Below the pieces are notes generated by a model that had not been told where the DNA came from, did no database searches, and worked only from the letters and a program-made list of their open reading frames with translations. Both the position numbers and the translations under genes were made by a program. From Candidatus Avirikenella pullistercoris (lineage in GTDB: Bacteria; Bacteroidota; Bacteroidia; Bacteroidales; Rikenellaceae): 46,271 bases of DNA. The stretch is from the NCBI GenBank assembly GCA_018710935.1, contig DVIX01000027.1, positions 1 to 46,271 of the forward strand. Reading direction: 5' to 3'. Shown here in pieces: positions 43,403 to 46,271 of the stretch; the stretch's first letter is position 1; the number at the start of each line of letters is the position of its first letter.

Positions 43403-44356
43403 ATGCGTCATTTTACGAACGTTCACGATTTAGGCGACCTGCAATCTGCCCTGAAAGAAGCTTTTGAAATCAAAGCCGACAAATACAAATATTCTGAACT
43501 CGGAAAAAATAAAACCCTTATAATGGTTTTCTTCAATTCAAGCCTGAGAACCAGACTCAGTACCCAAAAAGCGGCAATGAACCTAGGAATGAATGTCATG
43601 GTTTTGGATGTCAATGCAGGTGCATGGAAATTAGAAACAGAACGGGGAGTAATCATGGATTCAGATAAGACAGAACATCTTCTAGAAGCAATCCCCGTTA
43701 TGGGAAACTATTGCGATATTATCGGAGTACGTTCTTTCGCCCGGTTCGAAAACAAAGAAGACGATTATAACGAAAAGATATTAAATCAATTCATTCAATA
43801 CTCGAATCGTCCGGTCGTAAGTATGGAAGCTGCTACACGTCATCCTTTGCAAAGTTTTGCAGATTTAATTACCATAGAAGAGTTCAAAAAGAAAAAACGC
43901 CCTAAAGTAGTAATGACATGGGCACCCCATCCCAAAGCTCTTCCACAAGCCGTACCCAACTCTTTTGCAGAATGGATGAATCAAACCGATTATGAATTCG
44001 TTATCACACATCCGGAAGGATATGAATTAGACCCTAAATTTACAGGTAATGCCCGAATCGAATACGACCAGGACAAAGCTTTCGAAGGAGCCGATTTCAT
44101 ATATGCAAAAAATTGGGCTGCCTATTCAGGTAACAATTATGGTAAAATTCTCAGCAAAGACCTTTCATGGACTGTCGATACCCGGAAAATGGAACTGACT
44201 GACAATGCCTATTTCATGCATTGCCTTCCCGTCCGACGCAATATGATAGTAACCGATGACGTTATAGAAAGTGAACAATCTTTGGTTATTCAGGAAGCGG
44301 CAAACCGGGAAATATCCGCCCAGGTCGTTCTGAAAAAGATCATAGAATCGCTATAA
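43403..44356 (+). CDS. argF': N-acyl-L-ornithine (probably N-succinyl-ornithine) carbamoyltransferase
   Basis: A 317-residue transcarbamylase of arginine synthesis. The carbamoyl-phosphate motif is SSLRTR (46-51), followed by ATRHPLQSFADL and the terminal MHCLPVRRN. ornithine-specific HCLP is thus extended to HCLPVRR, the mark of N-acetyl/N-succinyl-ornithine enzymes. The close Bacteroides relative uses N-succinylornithine. Residue 90 here is Thr (DKTEH); from memory the B. fragilis enzyme has Pro90 there and the X. campestris acetylornithine enzyme a Glu. So the acyl preference is uncertain. It stands alone with its own promoter. Confidence 0.9.
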   Translation: MRHFTNVHDLGDLQSALKEAFEIKADKYKYSELGKNKTLIMVFFNSSLRTRLSTQKAAMNLGMNVMVLDVNAGAWKLETERGVIMDSDKTEHLLEAIPVMGNYCDIIGVRSFARFENKEDDYNEKILNQFIQYSNRPVVSMEAATRHPLQSFADLITIEEFKKKKRPKVVMTWAPHPKALPQAVPNSFAEWMNQTDYEFVITHPEGYELDPKFTGNARIEYDQDKAFEGADFIYAKNWAAYSGNNYGKILSKDLSWTVDTRKMELTDNAYFMHCLPVRRNMIVTDDVIESEQSLVIQEAANREISAQVVLKKIIESL

Positions 44357-44449
44357 ATACCAAAAGTATAAATTATAAAAATAGGAAAATTTATATTAAG
44401 TTTGTCACTTGTAAATTATTTATAATCAATTATAAGGTACAAAAACAAC

Positions 44450-45730
44450 ATGAGAAATCTCCTGCTTATAGCGCTATTCACATTGGCATTCGGCTATGCG
44501 TGTAAAAAAGATAAAACCGTTACTGCTCCTACATCACCTTACGCAAGGATCAATGTAGAGTTGTATGATGTAATCTCCAACGAGACATCCCTGACCATTA
44601 CGATCGGTGCATACAAAACGCCATGGACATTTACATCTGCAGAAGATTGGTGTGTTCCCGAAAAAACCTCGGGAGACACAACTACAACCGTAAAAATCAA
44701 TATTCAACAAAATACTTCTTTAGAAGAAAGAAAAGCCATTTGTACCCTTAATTACACTTTAGACGGTGAAGCAAAATCCCAAAATATTACAATAACTCAA
44801 GCAGGAGAAGCACAAGATGTTATATTGGATAAATATGAAGTCGATGTCGAACCGGCCGGAGGTGAAGTTATTTTAGAGTTAAAGGCCAATATGCCCTGGG
44901 AACTAATCAATAATAACAGCGCATGGGTACGCATGGTATCAACCTATACAATGGTACAGGAAAATATCAAACTGCAGATAGATCCCAATCCCAATATCAA
45001 TTACAGAGAAGCAGCACTCCAATTCAAATTAAAGGATACGACTATCCACAAAATCGTTACCGTTTATCAATTCGGGCACGGTTCCATGGAGAAAGACAGC
45101 CTTGCATTAGTTAATCTATACAACAGTACAAACGGCAACAACTGGACGGAAAAATGGACTTTGAGTCAACCGGTCGATCAATGGGCCGGAGTAATCGTAT
45201 CTAACGATACAAAAGATGGAAGAAGAGTTACAGGCCTTCTTCTCAATGAAAATAACCTCACCGGAACCATTCCTTCCGACATCGGCAACATTGCTTATCT
45301 CAATAGACTAAATTTAAGTAAGAACAATTTAACAGGCGATATTCTTTCTCCCATAAGTAAATTAACCGGATTAGTATATTTAGCATTAAACGATAACCAA
45401 CTGACCGGTCAGATTCCTCAAGATTTCAATAATCTAACTAATCTGTACAGGCTTGCATTACAGAATAACCAATTATCCGGCGATATTCCCGATATTTTTG
45501 AAGAAATGCCCTATTTAACAGAGGTAGGACTCAGCAATAACAACTTAACAGGAACACTTCCTTCTTCATTAGGTAGCAAACCATTGGAACTATTATATCT
45601 GCAAAATAACCGGTTAAGCGGAACCATTCCGGATAGTTATTTACAAAATGAAGGTTGGAATACTACATGGCAACCAGACCTCTATATCTGTCCGCAGCAA
45701 GAAGGTTACGGATTTTCAAATTGCCAATAA
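44450..45730 (+). CDS. BACON and leucine-rich-repeat lipoprotein
   Basis: A 426-residue lipoprotein with a signal peptide and lipobox FGYAC (cysteine 18), followed by lysine-rich KKDK. Two BACON-like beta modules follow, about residues 30-120 (ending QNITITQAG) and 125-210 (ending HKIVTVYQFG). Then comes a linker with a DSLALVNLYNSTNGNNWT cap and about six plant-type leucine-rich repeats of the form L-x-x-N-x-L-x-G-x-IP from about residue 260 to the end. BACON domains bind carbohydrate or mucin, and LRRs bind protein (family knowledge). It is probably surface-exposed and used in host or glycan contact (inference). It is monocistronic, with a terminator. Confidence 0.9.
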   Translation: MRNLLLIALFTLAFGYACKKDKTVTAPTSPYARINVELYDVISNETSLTITIGAYKTPWTFTSAEDWCVPEKTSGDTTTTVKINIQQNTSLEERKAICTLNYTLDGEAKSQNITITQAGEAQDVILDKYEVDVEPAGGEVILELKANMPWELINNNSAWVRMVSTYTMVQENIKLQIDPNPNINYREAALQFKLKDTTIHKIVTVYQFGHGSMEKDSLALVNLYNSTNGNNWTEKWTLSQPVDQWAGVIVSNDTKDGRRVTGLLLNENNLTGTIPSDIGNIAYLNRLNLSKNNLTGDILSPISKLTGLVYLALNDNQLTGQIPQDFNNLTNLYRLALQNNQLSGDIPDIFEEMPYLTEVGLSNNNLTGTLPSSLGSKPLELLYLQNNRLSGTIPDSYLQNEGWNTTWQPDLYICPQQEGYGFSNCQ

Positions 45731-45756
45731 ACAATAAATGAAATAGAATAATTCCC

Positions 45757-45788
45757 AAAGAGAATGGTTATAAACCATTCTCTTTTTT
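45757..45788 (+). terminator. Intrinsic terminator after the LRR lipoprotein
   Basis: AAAGAGAATGGTT (45757-45769) and AACCATTCTCTTT (45773-45785), followed by TTT and more T residues. Confidence 0.88.
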
Positions 45789-46036
45789 ATTTTTCAAATA
45801 AGAATTTCGATAACACAAAGTCAATGATAAAATTTTCCCTTAAAACCATTGATTAAACTCCTGAAATACACTTAAAGCAAAAGAGAAAAAACTGTATTGA
45901 AAAAGGAAAATAACGATAGAGAACCCAAAGAACAGGAAACAAAAAAGGAAAGGAATAAATCGGTAATAAAAAGAATTAACAGAGAAAGAGAATAATAGCA
46001 ATTAAAGGAAAGAGGGCGGACGGATGGGAGGGAAAA

Positions 46037-46084
46037 GGAAAGAAGGAAAGAAGGAAAGAAGGAAAGAAGGAAAGAAGGAAAGAA
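46037..46084 (+). repeat. Tandem repeat (GGAAAGAA)x6
   Basis: Six perfect head-to-tail copies of GGAAAGAA within a longer polypurine stretch. The unit is not a multiple of three and it is outside any credible gene. Confidence 0.95.
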
Positions 46085-46153
46085 AAGAGAGAAAGTAAGA
46101 AGAAAAAGAGAGCCAAAGAAACTAATAATCGCCACCCCTCCCCCCCCTTCAAT

Positions 46154-46191
46154 TAAAAAAACCGGATAAAGTATTATCTCTTTATCCGGTT
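46154..46191 (-). terminator. Terminator of the rRNA operon
   Basis: AACCGGATAAAG (46160-46171) pairs with CTTTATCCGGTT (46180-46191). Read on the minus strand it is followed by a T6-7 run (A-run at 46155-46161 on the + strand). It lies directly after the 5S rRNA 3' end. Confidence 0.9.
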
Positions 46192-46194
46192 ATA

Positions 46195-46271
46195 TCGGCG
46201 GCTACCTACTCTCCCACATAAATATGCAGTACCATCGGCGTTGATGAGCTTAACTTCTCTGTTCGGAATGG
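46195..46271 (-). rRNA. rrf: 5S ribosomal RNA, 3' part (truncated by the window edge)
   Basis: The reverse complement reads CATTCCGAACAGAGAAGTTA, then the loop E/helix IV region with GATGGTACTGC, then GTGGGAGAGTAGGT and a closing GCCGCC, all highly conserved 5S rRNA segments. About 77 nt are present, so roughly the first third lies beyond the right edge. The 23S and 16S genes should follow at higher coordinates, all read leftward. Confidence 0.93.

Larger units (their letters stand above)
45731..46190. other. Intergenic region dominated by a polypurine tract
   Basis: About 460 bp between the LRR lipoprotein and the 5S rRNA gene. After the lipoprotein terminator, the + strand from about 45875 to 46128 is almost all A and G. 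Inside it lies the 8-bp tandem repeat at 46037-46084. It ends in a C-rich stretch (46132-46147, including a C8 run) and the rRNA terminator. The one long minus-strand ORF here is a low-complexity artefact. Confidence 0.7.

Noticed and set aside
46037-46084. Regular repeats taken as a CRISPR array.
   Set aside because: They are contiguous 8-bp tandem copies without spacers, and no cas gene is present.
45872-46135. An 87-codon minus-strand ORF rich in Ser, Leu and Phe.
   Set aside because: It is the reverse translation of the polypurine tract and 8-bp repeat: pure low complexity, no promoter or family resemblance.

Overview
The window is a stretch of core chromosome from a member of the Bacteroidales. 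The evidence is the repeated promoter -7 element TAnnTTTG upstream of many genes, families largely confined to Bacteroidota (DUF4254, DUF4301, DUF4492, PCMD, BACON, a Bacteroidota-type LptE), an N-acyl-ornithine carbamoyltransferase of the Bacteroides type, and the linked order sigma-54 activator, lptE, TPR-like gene, secG. The genus cannot be fixed from this sequence. I see no prophage, insertion sequence, CRISPR array, tRNA or plasmid feature. The right edge cuts into a 5S rRNA gene read leftward, the tail of an rRNA operon.

Layout. 1-4.4 kb: nrnA (-), then DUF4492-cydA-cydB (+), a microaerobic quinol oxidase. 4.5-9.3 kb: a secreted LysM glucosaminidase (-), then a tight operon DUF4254, GT9 glycosyltransferase and recQ (+). 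9.3-16.9 kb: tsaD-bioD (-) facing away from a very large tamB-like gene (+), then asnA (+). 17-18.4 kb: a DUF4301 gene (-) with nucleotidyltransferase-like motifs. 18.8-24.9 kb: a PepSY-like secreted protein, murB-tilS, then sigma-54 activator-lptE-TPR-like-secG. 24.9-27.1 kb: pepT (+) converging on an AraC regulator (-). 27.1-27.7 kb: a 610-bp very AT-rich gap with an iterated motif. 27.7-33.1 kb: prfA-pyrF, aspA, a SIMPL-domain protein and an orphan ABC-3 metal permease. 33.1-36.2 kb: rlmD, a tRNA U34 methyltransferase and an anchored nuclease (-). 36.4-39.5 kb: an MsbA-type exporter, a DUF5672 protein and a thioredoxin-fold protein (-). 39.7-42.2 kb: an outer-membrane protein and a PCMD lipoprotein (-). 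42.7-45.7 kb: greA, an N-acyl-ornithine carbamoyltransferase and a BACON/LRR lipoprotein (+). The last 460 bp before the 5S gene holds a terminator, a long polypurine tract with an 8-bp tandem repeat, a C8 run and the rRNA terminator.

Themes: envelope building and transport (tamB, lptE, secG, murB, GT9, MsbA, barrel/PCMD pair, glucosaminidase), RNA modification and translation (tsaD, tilS, mnmD-like, rlmD, prfA), and aspartate/asparagine/arginine metabolism (asnA, aspA, N-acyl-ornithine carbamoyltransferase). No single locus is a clear new system. The best leads are the DUF4301 protein as a sugar-nucleotidyltransferase-like enzyme, DUF4492 as a cytochrome bd accessory subunit, the AT-rich motif array between araC and prfA, residue 90 of the carbamoyltransferase, and the polypurine/G-run region behind the rRNA operon.
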